A DNA stretch of 64,000 nt from Acanthochlamys bracteata (lineage: Eukaryota > Streptophyta > Magnoliopsida > Pandanales > Velloziaceae). Numbering within the stretch: position 1 is the stretch's first letter; every line of letters starts with the position of its first letter. The DNA lies in the NCBI GenBank assembly GCA_019914995.1, contig CM034140.1, positions 7,176,026 to 7,240,025 of the forward strand, in the 5' to 3' direction. Under the pieces are notes generated by a model. It was not told the origin of the DNA and made no database searches. It saw nothing but the letters and a program-made list of their open reading frames with translations. The position numbers were made by a program, and so were the translations under genes. Positions 1 to 12,869 of the stretch are shown here, piece by piece.

Positions 1-1440
1 AAATTCTTAAAAATTATTAAATATTATAAAATAGTTATTAAAAAAATAAATAACATTGAGTTGAAATATGTTGTTTTTCTCGTGCCTAAAATTTTCTTCT
101 TTATCATGTTTCATGTGCGCAAATTTTTTTGTTTTTTGGTTCAACATATGTGACATGTAGCCATTTAATTCTGAATGAGTATGTCAGCACCAACTAGCTA
201 TAAAAAAAAAATAATATAAAACAAGCATAACCTCTGCTGAATTATTACTACTAAATAATATAGATAATGATCATTCCATACTTTGCCTTTAATGTTTTCG
301 CCCCCATTTCAACCATTAAATAAAAAAGAATTTGTTGTTTGAATTAGTGCTAAGTTGACTTTTTTTTTTTTTTTGAATAACTTATTTATTTATCTCAGTG
401 CTTCATTTCTTTGTGGAAGAGTGCCTTCGATATAAACTCACCTTTTTCGATCAAAAATTAATTCATAAGAATAAATTTGTAACAAAAAATATTTTAAAGT
501 AATTTTTTTGAAAGAAAATCATACATAAATCCTTTATGAAAACTACCAAAGAAGCATGGCATGGTTTTTGAGAAAACATAGATCATATTTGAAAGAATTT
601 TTTTTTCAATTTTTTATTTTATATTTTTAAATAAAGTTTTTATAATATTTTATAAAATTTTTAAGAAAATTTTAAAAATACATAAAAATTCTATATTATA
701 AAATTTTTATTAGTTATTTATTAATTTTTTAAATAAAAAATAATACTTTAAAAAAAATTTAATATCTATTTTTTTAGAAAATTTTCTTTTAAATAAACAC
801 TCACAAATATTATACTAATTTAAGATTGGCATTGCTGCTGCTGTCGTTATTTTGTAGAGTATTACCTCCTTCCAATCCTATCTATGATTCTATCATCAGC
901 AATCTGGCCTTATGCATAATAATGTTCGATGATTCTATTACAATTATTAATAATTATCAATCTATATTAAGGAGATGTTTGGAATTACTTTTCATATAAA
1001 ATTTTCTGAAGCAAAAAATAAATAAAATTTATAAAATATATATTAAAAAAATATGAATGAAAAAATTAAAAAATTAGTTTTTTTAAATAGAATGTCAAAC
1101 GGAGCTAAAGCACTGACTGTTTCTGTACTTTCGAATTAACATCTGTCAGTTGATATTAAGTTTTATGTTTATACGCAAATAGGTAAATGAATACCTGTAG
1201 ATTTTTTCCGTTCTTTTTAAACTTTTTTTCAGGTGTTGCCTAAGTATGAACACCTCCTGTGCATACTTGGACCATCAACAAAAGTTTTCAATGTGTCAAC
1301 TTCATGAATCGATTCTCTTTTAACACTGAGACCCCAAGTTGGAGATCATGAAAGCAAACCAAAGATTTTCTCCCATCAAATGATAGCAAGCTCAAAAGAA
1401 CTAGCCCTGTAGAGAAGAATCTTTTTTTAGTAGTTAATAC
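1..1440. other. AT-rich intergenic region, no gene seen
   Basis: The stretch is dominated by A/T homopolymer runs and short ORFs without recognisable protein similarity. It contains one well-bounded Tourist-like MITE (971-1105, listed separately) and similar AT-rich material around 590-800. The last 100 bases before 1527 form the promoter and leader of the transporter gene. I see no conserved coding segment or RNA gene here. Confidence 0.7.
971..1105. mobile_element. Tourist-like (PIF/Harbinger) MITE
   Basis: A 135 bp AT-rich segment starts with GGAGATGTTTGGAATT and ends with a diverged inverted copy (AATGTCAAACGGAGC). It is bracketed by TAA on both sides (968-970 and 1106-1108), matching the 3 bp TTA/TAA target preference of PIF/Harbinger MITEs. 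The internal sequence is A/T only and non-coding. The inverted ends match in roughly half their bases, so this is an old copy. Confidence 0.5.
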
Positions 1441-1452
1441 GAAATTCTCTTC

Positions 1453-1460
1453 TATATATA
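1453..1460 (+). promoter_or_regulatory. TATA box of the NPF transporter
   Basis: TATATATA lies 67 bases before the ATG at 1527. A start site about 30 bases downstream would give a leader of about 40 nt. It is the only strong TATA motif close to this start. Confidence 0.55.
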
Positions 1461-1526
1461 CTGGTCTTCATATCTGTTATTTCCAAGCACAAGAGATCAA
1501 TCTGTCTAAATTTAAGGAGTTCAACT

Positions 1527-4455
1527 ATGGAGTTTGAAGGTTTGAATGGGAAGAAAGGAAGAGAAACTGATTCATCAGTTGAAGGCAGAAGAGATGAGGA
1601 GAAGTGGGTGTTTGATTCATCAGTTGATTATAGAGGCAATGTTGCACTCAGAGCTTCTACTGGTGTTTGGAAGCCTTCCCTCTTCATCATTGGTAAAACA
1701 TTTCTCTGTTATCTTTTCATGGAATGCAAATTGTAACAAGTTGAAGCTTGATGAACATTTACAGTTCTTGTAACAGGATATGTTTTGACAGTTTTGTTAC
1801 TGAAAACTGATATGTGTCTGATTGCAGCAATTGAATTCAGTGAGAGGCTGAGCTACTTTGGACTAGCTACCAACCTGATTATCTACCTTACCAAGGTGCT
1901 GCATAAAGAGGTCAAGATTGCGGCGAAGAGTGTCAACTACTGGGCTGGAGTCACTAGTTTGATGCCTCTTCTTGGTGGCTTTGTCGCAGATGCCTATCTT
2001 GGCCGCTTTGCCACAGTCCTGCTATCCTCTGTCATTTATGTCACGGTATGACTATATTGGCTTTTCTTCTCATCCTCATTACCTTGACACTTATCTTGCA
2101 GTAAGTTTAGCTGTACCACCTGCGAGTACTGATATATGTGGTACTCAATAGTTGTGTTCCTGTTAAAATGTGTGATTTCATTGCCTATTGTTTGATTCAA
2201 ACAGGGCCTAGTCCTCCTGACGTTGTCCCAGTTGATACCTGGCCTGAAACCATGCAACACCAGCCCTTGTCACGGATCATTTAGAACCCATGAAACAGTC
2301 TTCTTCATTGCCATGTACTTGATTTCCATCGGCACTGGCGGGCACAAGCCCTCTTTAGAGAGCTTCGGGGCCGACCAATTCGATGATGACCACCCTGAAG
2401 AAAGGAAGAAAAAGATGTCTTTCTTCAACTGGTGGAACTTCGGCTTGTGCAGTGGACTGCTCCTTGGTGTTACCGTCGTTGTTTATATACAAGACAATGT
2501 CATCTGGGTAGCTGGGTATGGTGTTCTCGCTGCATTAATGGGAGTCAGCATTGTTGTTTTCATTGCTGGAAGGCCTTTGTACAGGTATCAGAAGCCAGAT
2601 GGGAGCCTTTTGAAGCCAATGATCCAGGTTTTGGTCGCTGCCATGGCAAAGAGAAAACTTTCTTACCCTTCTGATGCCAAAGAGCTCTATGAGGTTTATA
2701 GGCCACAGAAAAATGACAAGCGGCTGTTGCGGCACACAGACAAGCTCAGGTATGTTTAGGACATATTTCAAATATCTGGAACTCCACTTTCCACTTTCTA
2801 CTTCCATAAAACTCAGATACGTGCATTTGAAACACGCCTTCACTATCAGTAAAATGATATTCAGCATAAAACCAATTGGCAATATAGATGAAACTGACAA
2901 GTTTTCAATTTGATGAAAAGGTTTCTTGACAAGGCTGCAATCATCCAGCACACTACTGCAGACCCTGAGTCACAAGAGAAGCTCAATCCATGGAAACTGG
3001 CGACAGTGACACAAGTGGAGGAAGTGAAGCTTCTGATTTCCATGGTTCCTACCTGGCTTACTTCCCTCCCATTCGGGATGTGCGTTGCGCAGACCTCAAC
3101 CTTCTTCATCAAACAAGCAAGCACAATGGACCGCCGCATTGCAGATGCCCTTGTCATTCCCCCAGCTTCTGTTTACTCTCTGGGAGCCATTGGCATGATC
3201 ATTTCAGTTACTATATACGAGAAAGTTCTCGTGCCATTTCTAAGGAGAGCAACTGGGAGCGAAAGAGGTATTAGTATTCTTCGAAGAATGGGAATTGGCA
3301 TGGCGTTCTCAGTCATCGCCATGTCTGCTGCAGCACTTGTGGAGAACAAGAGGCTATCTGTTGCTCACAGTGAAGGCAACCCTACTACGATTTCCATGAG
3401 CGTGTTCTGGCTTGTGCCTCAGTTCATGATACTTGGTCTCGGTGATGGCTTCACTCTGGTCGGCTTGCAGGAGTACTTCTACGACCAAGTCCCAGACAAC
3501 ATGAGGTACGTATGTATGTATAGTTACATAGTCTTAGGAAGCGTTTGGGATTGCTTATGAAATAAAATTTTTCTGAAACAAAAATATTTTTATCTTTTTT
3601 AAAAAATAAGCTCTATTTTTTTATTTTTAAAAAAATAATAAAAATATGAATAAAAAGATCTCATTACGTAGAATTTTTCTATATTTTCTAAATTTTTAAA
3701 TAAATTTTTAAATACTTATAAAATATGTATTGAAAAATATAAAACGAAGAAAAATTAAAAAATAGCTTTTTATAAGCTGCGCCAAACGCACACTTAGACT
3801 GCTTATTTGCCGAACAGGATAGCTGTTTATATGAGTTTGTGCACTTTCAGCTTCATAGCAATCTAACATTTATAACATCGACCATTATATCGGTCTGTTG
3901 CGTGTTCAAATGCATGTAAGTGTGTTTCACAAAAATAAAATATAAAGTTCAATATTTATGTTTCAATTATTTTCTAAAGTAAGTTGAAAGTGAATTTATT
4001 TTTAGTTTTTGAAGTGAGTTGCAAGTGAAAACTGCATGTAATTTTGAAGTGTAGTTCTGAGTTTAATTTATATTTAAAATATATGAGCTAATCGAAATTT
4101 TAATTCTAGCGAAGAAACTGGAGTTTTGAATTTTTGAAACATGCTCTAAAGAGAAAATTAAACTCTGTGCAGGAGCATGGGAATAGCATTCTACCTGAGT
4201 GTCTTAGGAGCCGGGAACTTTCTCAGTAGCCTTCTGATAACCGTCGTGGATCATGTAACGGAAATGGGAGGGAAAACAAGTTGGTTTGCCAAAGACCTTA
4301 ACAGAAGCAGATTGGATTACTACTACTGGCTGCTTGCTGTCATCAATGCTGTGAACCTTTGCGTCTACGTCTTCGTCACAAGGAAGCACTCGTATAAGAG
4401 CGTGCAGCGGAGGGTCGCCATTGGTAGTTCTCCTGAAGTTGATGCTACTCATTGA
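1527..4455 (+). CDS. NRT1/PTR family (NPF5-like) proton-coupled transporter
   Basis: Membrane transporter of the NPF family, which moves nitrate, peptides, hormones or metabolites with protons; the substrate cannot be told from sequence. Five exons join in frame with GT/AG borders: 1527-1692, 1828-2045, 2205-2749, 2921-3505, 4173-4455, giving 598 aa, the usual family length. The proton-coupling ExxER motif is E58-F-S-E-R62, followed by LSYFG. The signature around SIGTGGHKPSLESFGADQFDD, then FFNWW, is also present. The N-terminal VDYRG and FIIAIEFSERLSYFG resemble the NPF5.6/5.7 group of Arabidopsis by family knowledge. The start is the first ATG after the TATA box. Intron 4 is long (667 bp) because it holds a MITE. 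No break was seen in the reading frame. Confidence 0.93.
3537..3793. mobile_element. Tourist-like MITE inside intron 4 of the NPF gene
   Basis: A 257 bp AT-rich insert begins GGAAGCGTTTGGGATTGC and ends GCGCCAAACGCACAC; the GCGTTTGG core is inverted at the two ends. TTA is found on both sides (3534-3536 and 3794-3796), the target duplication typical of PIF/Harbinger MITEs. It accounts for a good part of the unusually long intron 4. Confidence 0.65.
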
Positions 4456-5440
4456 TTGCTGAATCAAAGTTTTAAAAAAAGTTTTACAGAACGAAATACA
4501 TGTTTGGCATGTTTACGTTTATACGGAAGTGACTTTCTTCACCATAATTGTCATTTCTGGATAAATTTGTAACTCATTTTCATAGCTGATAAATGCTGTA
4601 GTTCCATTTCTGTCATGAAAGGAAATGAAATCTGCTGTAGGGACCAAAAAATCATGGAAAAAGAAGACGCTTTTCTTAAAGCAATCATCATACACAAACA
4701 GAAGTAATGATTGTGTTTTAATTTCTATTTCGCTTGTTATGAAAAATATATATATATATATGTTCTTTCCATAAGTTTGTGGCTTTAATTTAAGGATTGT
4801 TTAGAAGCGTCTAAATTAAATAATTTTTTTATAATAAAAAATATTTCATTTTTAAAAATAAATTTAATTTTTAAAATAATATATAATAATTATTCATATA
4901 ATATTGTATGCATTTTTCATATTAATTTTTTTAAAAAATTATATATATAATAAAAAATTTATTAAGTGTGAGTTTTTTTTGTTTAATAAAATGATGAATG
5001 TCAAAATGCTCAGCCATATGAACTTATTTGCTCGTCCGACAGTAACATATAAATTACTTATACAAAATATTATCTAAAAATAATATTTTGACCTGGAAAA
5101 TTACTTCTGAAAAATTATCTAAAAATAAAATCTTTGTGATTTTGCTTCGTGATTAAAATCTAACCGTCGGATTATTGATCTTAATATAAATATATTTTTA
5201 TAACTGCTTATATTTCATGTAATATTTCAAATCTAATTTTTTTAATAAAAATTAATTAAAACATTTCTAGATGGGGCAAAAATTAATTTCTATCACAAAG
5301 ACATGGTTGAGCACATAACAAAAGAATTAAGTAAACATCAGCTATTATAACAACAATTTAATAAAATTAACTATTAGTCATTACTATATTAATTTTTAAT
5401 TTATTAACTTTGCTTTTATTGAATATATAAATTTTCTTTC
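4456..5440. other. 3' flank and AT-rich intergenic region
   Basis: It holds the 3' flank of the transporter, a short (AT)n run near 4747-4761 and A/T-rich filler. No coding signal is visible. The pyrimidine-rich, GC-richer stretch from about 5440 is the leader of the phosphatase gene. Confidence 0.6.
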
Positions 5441-5675
5441 CATCTCCATCGTTTCCCTTCTCTCTCTTTTTTCTTCCAACGCCCGCACCGCGCAGACGAG
5501 CAACGAACCAATCTGCGGCCGGCAAGAAAAACTACAAAATTTCTAGAGGATTCGATTTATGTTTTATATATCTAATTTATCTACCAATCTTTCAAGAAGA
5601 ACGTATTTTGGTGCCGATTTCACAAGAAGATTCGATCTTTTTGATATATAGAGTTAGATTTGAATCAAAATTTTC

Positions 5676-8600
5676 ATGGCGGCGGTGGCGGCGCAGCAGC
5701 AGCAGATGGATCCGGCATTGCTGGATGATATTATACGGCGGTTGCTTGAAGTAAAACACGCTAGGCCTGGGAAACAAGTGCAGCTTTCAGAAGCTGAGAT
5801 CCGGCAGCTCTGTGTTGTTTCAAGGGATATTTTTCTTCAGCAGCCCAATCTGTTGGAACTTGAAGCCCCCATCAAGATTTGCGGTATACCCATTTCTTTT
5901 TATTGCTTAATTTTTCCACTTTTCGGCTTGAAGTTTGGTTCTTGAGTTGTGTTTGTTTTAAATAGGTTTTTGGTGAAGTTTGTGAATGAGAATTGAGACT
6001 TGTTAAAGATTTATTCTTTGATTTCTTAGTGCTGAAAATGCTCCATCCATGTTAGGTATTGGACATTGGTCCAAATTCCCTTAGGTTAAGGCGATTGTCG
6101 GTCGTTTGCGACTATGTGGAATTTGATGCCTGTATAAAAGTGTTGGGTTAGTTTAAGTTTTATTCTATATATAAAAATTGATAGGTAAAGATTTATTTTT
6201 TTGAGTAGCTGGTGGAAGTGAAAGAGGGTGTTTTCCTGGTAATACCAGGAAAATGGGATGATTAGCATTTTTAGTTGCTGGCATCAGACTCTGTATTTGA
6301 TTGAGTTGGTATGTGTGTTAGTATTTAGGTTCTCTGTTCATGACTGGTTAGTTCCTTGCTTGGTGGATGTGGCTTTTGGCTTTGGTTGATTTAATACTAG
6401 GTGGATGTCTAGCTTTGACTGTGCAAAGTCTTTTACTGCTAGTTTGGTATCTGCGAGGCTATGGAGTATGTTAGGCACCACGCCGTTCCCCTATATGTTC
6501 TCATCATATATTTGTGTAGCATGACTTCTCTAACTACAGAAAGGTAGTTTTTGACTACCGAACATTCATTTCCACTTTTTCTAATGCGATAAATTTGTGG
6601 TTCATTCTTCATGTGTTATTTCATTTTTCATCTACTTGATATTTTCCTAGATCGGGATGACAAGAGTTGCACAGTTCTTGTTGCAGGTTTCCCTAGTACA
6701 CACCATGCATGAGCTGTCCATTTATGGCTTAGTTATTTTCTTTTTTGAAAGAACTCATCTTTGTATATAATCAAGATCTACACTGTCATTTGTGAAAAGC
6801 TATAATCTAAGTGAAGTCTACTTCTCAACATTGTATTTACGATCCTAATAACTTTGCTTGCTTTTATAATGAATGTTCATCACCACATAGGAAAAAAACA
6901 TCATTTTTTTGTAAAATTCTGAGTTTAGTTGGGCATAATCTAGTATGTATGAGCCATTACTTGTTTTGAAATCTATCACCTCTCCATCAAAGTGATTTAC
7001 AGTTCTATATGCTATCTTGATCTTGTACTATTACGTGTGGTCTTTATTACTATCTAATATAATGTGGCATGACTTATGCCCTCATAGTAGAAACAGATGA
7101 CTGAATAGAGATTGGAAATCTTTAATCTCATCCATCAGAGGACAATCAAGTGTTTTTAAGTCAGGAACCCAAATATTGGTTATTAATTTCTGTTAGGAGG
7201 ATCTAGAAAATATTTTTTAATTATGTAATCTTGTCATTAAGGCTGGTATGATGGAACTTGTTGTTTTTCTTTAATACTGCTCTTGCTGGTGCCGTTCATT
7301 GACTGTTCCCCTTGTTGGTCAATATGAGCTTTTGCTAATTCCGATCTCTATATTGTTGATCACCCTAATGTTTATTCATTTGTTAAAGTTGAAACTTGAA
7401 TTCTTGGATTGTAATCCAATTGTATTGGATCTTCCATGAAAATGAAATCGATGATAGCCACCTTAAAAACAAAATGGGAAACACAGTTTGAGAAGGCTGC
7501 ATGATATTTTTGCTTGAAATGAAGTGAGTTTTGGTTCGAGGACACTGGACGTTTCTATAAGCATTCTGGGCTGTCCATCATGGAGACAGGCAAGATTCAC
7601 TTAATAGATAGCTACTCTGTAAATCCTGTCTTAGGATTTCGATTAATTTGTTAGATTCTGTCCATAAAACTGGAGGCTATCGAAGAATTGTTGACCTAAG
7701 ATGCATTCAAACATCTAAACTCACGCAAATTTTACAAGTCAGTTGCAAGACACTTGGGTGGTTTAACGCTTCTATTTTGTTTAAGTTGGCAGTTAAGTTG
7801 CATAAGTGTAATCCCTGTAAAATTGTATGTTGAATAAGTCAGCATTTCACATATAGCAATAAGGACTATAATTTAGGTATTGCAATTGCCTAAGTTTCTT
7901 GTGTTTAGAACTTGCAATCCTAGTTTCTTCAGCATTACAATTATGACGAACGGCTAGTGTTCCCGACTCTGATGCTCTTATCAGTGGTGAGATTCTCGCT
8001 GGTTTCATTTAAGTTCCTTACCATTTGCTTGCACCAACTTTTAGGTGATATCCATGGGCAGTATAGTGATCTCTTGAGGCTTTTTGAGTATGGTGGTTTT
8101 CCACCTGAAGCAAATTACTTGTTCTTGGGGGATTATGTTGATCGAGGAAAGCAGAGCCTGGAAACTATATGTCTTCTTCTTGCTTACAAAATCAAATATC
8201 CAGAGAACTTCTTTCTTCTAAGGGGAAACCATGAGTGTGCTTCAATAAATAGGATTTATGGGTTCTATGATGAATGCAAACGTCGCTTTAATGTGAGGCT
8301 GTGGAAGGTTTTCACAGACTGCTTTAACTGTCTCCCTGTAGCTGCTCTTATAGATGACAAGATATTGTGCATGCATGGAGGTCTTTCTCCAGACTTGACA
8401 AACTTGGATCAAATAAAGAACATAAGTCGTCCAACTGATGTGCCAGACACTGGATTACTCTGTGACTTACTTTGGTCAGATCCTGGTAGAGATGTAGATG
8501 GGTGGGGTATGAATGATAGAGGGGTTTCCTACACTTTTGGTGCTGACAAAGTATCAGACTTTTTGTCCAAGCATGATCTGGACCTTGTTTGCCGTGCACA

Positions 8601-8877
8601 TCAGGTGATGACTTGTTTTTTATTCTTAGCTATTATTATCGACTGTGGTACGTTTTCTGTAATTTCTGATATCTTTACGTGTTGCCAGGTTGTGGAGGAC
8701 GGTTACGAGTTTTTTGCTGATAGACAACTCGTTACGATATTCTCTGCTCCAAACTATTGTGGCGAATTCGATAATGCTGGTGCAATGATGAGTGTTGATG
8801 AAACCTTGATGTGCTCCTTTCAGATTCTTAAACCCGCAGAGAAGAAAACAAAATTCATGATGTCGAACAGAATATGA
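5676..8877 (+). CDS. TOPP: Serine/threonine protein phosphatase PP1 catalytic subunit (TOPP type)
   Basis: Metal-dependent Ser/Thr phosphatase; the catalytic subunit works in nucleus and cytoplasm with varied regulatory subunits. Three exons, 5676-5883, 8045-8604 and 8689-8877, join in frame to 318 aa, normal for plant PP1. Metal-binding and catalytic motifs are all present: GDIHGQ (residues 70-75), GDYVDRG (98-104), RGNHE (129-133), then HGGLSP and [14 protein letters not shown]. The N-terminus is extended by an Ala/Gln-rich stretch ([10 protein letters not shown]). The C-terminal tail after the conserved FQILKP is short, as in plant TOPPs. Intron 1 is 2.16 kb and falls inside the first glycine of GDIHG. 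The start is the first ATG after a pyrimidine-rich leader (5440-5675). The gene appears intact. Confidence 0.96.
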
Positions 8878-11054
8878 TGTCGATCCCAACTAGCTGTGTG
8901 TTATAATTGTTCAGGTTAGTTCAGTCTTCTTGTTTTCTTTAATTGCAGCTCGTTGAGGTTTCGAGTATTATGTTGTCTTTTGCTGTATCTGTTTATTTTT
9001 TGTAGAGTCTGAATTTGCCAAAAAATTTATTCTTACTTATTTCAAGGATGATTTGTTGTTATTATCTTTGGTGATAGACATTGGCTGTTCACTAGTAGAA
9101 GGTTTGCAAAACTCTGAAAAACTGGATTCTGCTGTGTTTGAACTAGGTTGGCCAGCATTCACTGATGACTAGTTTTACCATTATAAAATGGCTGAGGGCA
9201 AAAAACCAGTGTCGACAAGTAGATGCCACAGTAGGCGCTGTTCATGCCAGGAAGAAAGAGAAGCAATTCAGTATTCGATAGATCAAAAGGTTCACAACAA
9301 AATAACCATTATTTAGTAGAACTGCATGGTTTACACAAAACCGCTCACGCAGTTAGGTTTATTAAAAAGCTAGCCTTCTATTTTGCATAGTGTTCTTAGC
9401 TGGTAAAATTCCCAAGTTGAGACCATTGTACCAAGAATACGGTTACAGCTCTAACATGTTGGAAACAGCGATGACGTTGTAGTGACATTTTTTTACAAGT
9501 AATCATGCAAACATCAATCTTAAAGGTGAATATGTTTTGTGGATAATTGCCTAACTGATGTCCCAAAAGATGGTTGGTAAGGTCCTTGTGACCTTGTCCA
9601 TGAACTCTTTTAGAAAATGTTCATTCAGACAAAGTAGAATGTAGGGATGGTAGATTTAACATTTCCTGCAAATATTGATTGTCAATTAGTTAAAGTTCTT
9701 CGTTAGAGAAGTTAGGTCTCTTTTGAAGAGCACTTGTGTTTTTGTTTTCTGCTTTAAACTTAATACAGATACAACAATCTGTCAAAACAATTTTGAAAAC
9801 AGAATGGTAACCAGAAGTCTGAATTTGTTTTAAGGAGCCTAGTTTGTCATTTATTTCTTGTGTATTTTTGTCAAATTCATTGACTATTTAAAGCTTCATT
9901 CTGCAAAATGCTGCAAATCAATTAGTAAGTGTAATTGTACATGAGATTAATAAATGATCCTTTTGATCTTATCAAAATGTTACAGAATCATTGTTCGGTG
10001 GCCTGTCAACGGTTGCTTTGTGAAGAAATTAAAGGCATACGCTTTGGAAATCCTATTGTAGACATGGATGTTATAATTGTTACATTGCAAGCTGTGGGTG
10101 CTGCTGTCTTCCTGCAGCTGAATGCTTAAGAAAACTCCTAATCGTAATTCATGGGCAAAATGCTACCAACTTATTTCCTTTTCCGTCTGCTGTTTTTTAC
10201 TGTTTGTTTTTGTACTTCTACATTCAAACTGGAAGAATCTGGCATTGTACATACATTGAGGGACGCCCTTGTAAGCCTGAAACGTCAAGCCTTGCTTGTT
10301 TCTGTGTTGGTCCTTGTTTCTTTGTCGCTTGAAGACGAATTCAACTCCAAGAACTTATCTCTATTGAAATCCAGTTACGTAAGCTCTTCGGTTTGCCTGC
10401 TGCCAGAAAGAGGTGAGGATGCTAACATGAAGTTGTGTGTTTTCTCACAATTGCATTCTATCATGTTGGCATTCTATCCAGGTTTAATCAAGATCTTTAA
10501 CTGGAAAGCCATTTTGAAAACTTGCATGAGAAGCAGTTGCCAGAAGTTTCAAGTTTAGGTCTTTTATTATGTTGAAACATTTACTGCTTTTCTATATAGG
10601 TGGTCATGTACCTTATGGTCTTGAGTTGAGATAGCTTAACTGGGTGGGACACTGATCTTTCTTTCTTTCTGAAACAGTTAGTAAGCATCTTTCACCCACC
10701 CTAGGGCGTGTTTTTTTTTCATCATAACTCGTAAGTTGATTCAAAAATATTTTTTTTCATCAAAAAATTGTTTCTGAACGATTTTTTATATTTATTTTAT
10801 AGAAATTTGTATTTTTGCTCACTTTACATAAATTTACTTTTAAACGAGCATGCACGTTTTTAACGTCAAAGCATTCCCATGTGTTTCTTGCTCTGTTCTA
10901 AAGAATTATATCATTGCAAAGATTTTATATTTCTATTTCTATCCACTACAACAAATCTATCAATATTTAACGACTCGAAGGAAGCTAATCTTTCAATTTT
11001 TAAAGACTTGAAGAATTAGCAAAGTCTTCGACTCTTCTTGTTCTTCTTCAAACA
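8878..11054. other. PP1 3' flank and intergenic region
   Basis: Contains the phosphatase 3' UTR and about 2 kb without recognisable coding similarity. Open frames near 9935-10129 and 10151-10558 lack family motifs, conserved splice context and compositional contrast, so I do not call them genes. Confidence 0.55.
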
Positions 11055-11579
11055 ATGGGTGGTAAAGATCTTTCTTCTCTCCTTGTTCACTATGACAACA
11101 ATATCAATAGCAGTAGCAGAAGAAGAAAAAAAGAATTTTCTTCTCTCCGGCGACCGTCTCGCCGCCGGGGAAAGTCTTGTTTCTAAACACTACAACCTCA
11201 CCATGCAACACGACTGCAACCTTGTTCTTTGCTACAGAAACAATAATTCCATTATCTGGTCTGCGAACATAGCAGCTAAGTGGAGTGCTGAGCATGCTAC
11301 CTTGTGGTTGATAACACAGGAAAGCTTGCCGTTTACCGGATCCGTACGCTTGTTCCGGTATGGAATACTTGTGGAGATGGAAATGCTATGTATGGAAGAT
11401 ACGTTCTTGTTGTTCATAATGGAGATGGTAGTCTGAATGTGTATGGCCGGAGTAGGCGTGATAAGTTGTCGCCGGAGATTTCTGATAGTGTTGTTGTTGT
11501 TGCGGCCGGCGGCAAGCCGGTCGTCTATGATCAGCTCGTTTGGTCTAGCAGTAGTACTCATGCTACCATTTATTTTTAA
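11055..11579 (+). pseudogene. Bulb-type (GNA-like) mannose-binding lectin, frameshifted
   Basis: Secreted plant lectins of this family bind mannose through QxDxNxVxY motifs. One near-consensus motif is seen as QHDCNLVLCY (about 11209-11238), but an extra Cys displaces the Tyr. A later segment contains LSxxxSD-like and degenerate sugar sites. The second half is in a different frame from the first: the shift lies about 11302-11304 and looks like one missing base. The 5' end is also unclear. The first ATG (11055) is out of frame with the lectin, and the in-frame ATG is at 11092, leaving a very short hydrophobic leader. The stop is at 11577-11579. The frameshift may be true decay or a one-base consensus error. 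Such lectins are most common in non-grass monocots. Confidence 0.75.
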
Positions 11580-12869
11580 TTTTCCATGCAAAATTAATCA
11601 GTGTTTCAAATGGTTTATATACATCTTATATATGCAAATAACTTTTAGCTTGCATTTATTGAAACGTCGTTATTTTACTGAAAGTAAGCTCTATTAATGG
11701 CTTATTTTAATTACATAAAAATAAATTTTGTGAAAATAAAATAAAATTTTGTGAAATTAAATTTGATAAAAAGTTAACTAAAAATGAGACTCCTTTGACT
11801 ATGATTGCGAGAATTTGGTAGCACAGATCACTCATAGATAATAAAAAGTACTGGCACGGCACACTAAGGCCAGATAAGGGTGCTGCGACAGCCGGAATAT
11901 TCTCTTCCCTCCTCCACCGTTGTACAAACCGCCGTAGCGTTATTAGGTATTGTTTGCTGAGCGTTCTATAGCAATTAAAAAAAAAATTCGTTTCACGTTT
12001 TTAATAAATTTTTTTATAAAATTTATTTAAATTTTAAAAATTATTAAAAATTTTATATTGTAAAATTTATTTTATAATCACTCCAAACATCTCCTCAGTA
12101 CTCTGTTCTAGTTACTAGCTCCTTTTATCTTTTTAAACGTCTGCAATTCTGCTTTAATCTAATAAAACTACGAATAAAATCTAATCGAAATCAAATTTTG
12201 GATTCAAATTTATTTTTTATATTTTAGTTGATTCCGCACTCAACGAACTTATTTGTATTCTATTTCTCGGCAAATTGTCCGTGAATGTTAATTAATGTAA
12301 AATAAATTAATTTAATAAGAAATTCTTTCAAAAACTTTTAAAAAAAACGAACTAGTTTCTTTTTGAATGTTTTTCTTCATTGCTGTCTTCTGCTACGGTT
12401 TCTTTCTGCAACTAGTGAAGTTGGAAACGTTGGAATAAAATATTGAAAATGAGTTTCAAATTTTAAGTTACTAGAAAATAAATTTCAAAAAATTACTCTT
12501 GAAAACTAAGTGTGTTTCGCTTGTGAAAAAAATATATATTAGAAATAACTTTTAGTACAAAGAAAATATAGAAACTTACCAACAAGTACCTTTTGGCGGA
12601 AAAAGGAAAAAAAGTTGCGATGGAATGTAAACACACCCTAAACTTACAAAGGTAAGAACTTAGGAACCATAAGAGACATTTCATTAGAATACCACACTAA
12701 CGCTACGAATTATATACATCAGGCTCAGCCGCAGTTTCTGAGCCGGAATGGCATATAAGCCACTCTAAAGAATAGCTGTACAAACATATGAACATTACAG
12801 TGAAAGCAGTAAAGAAGGTGGCTCTTTAGCGCACCCCCATCTTTCACATGTACCAACGGTTACCGATCC
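11580..12869. other. Intergenic region between convergent lectin and ATG1 genes
   Basis: AT-rich DNA with one MITE-like segment about 11945-12095 (GTTTG near the left end, CCAAAC at the right) whose target duplication I could not define. The part next to 12869 should hold the ATG1 3' UTR. No coding segment seen. Confidence 0.5.

Noticed and set aside
9935-10558. Two plus-strand open frames downstream of PP1
   Set aside because: No motifs, no splice-supported extension and no composition change; judged to be intergenic.
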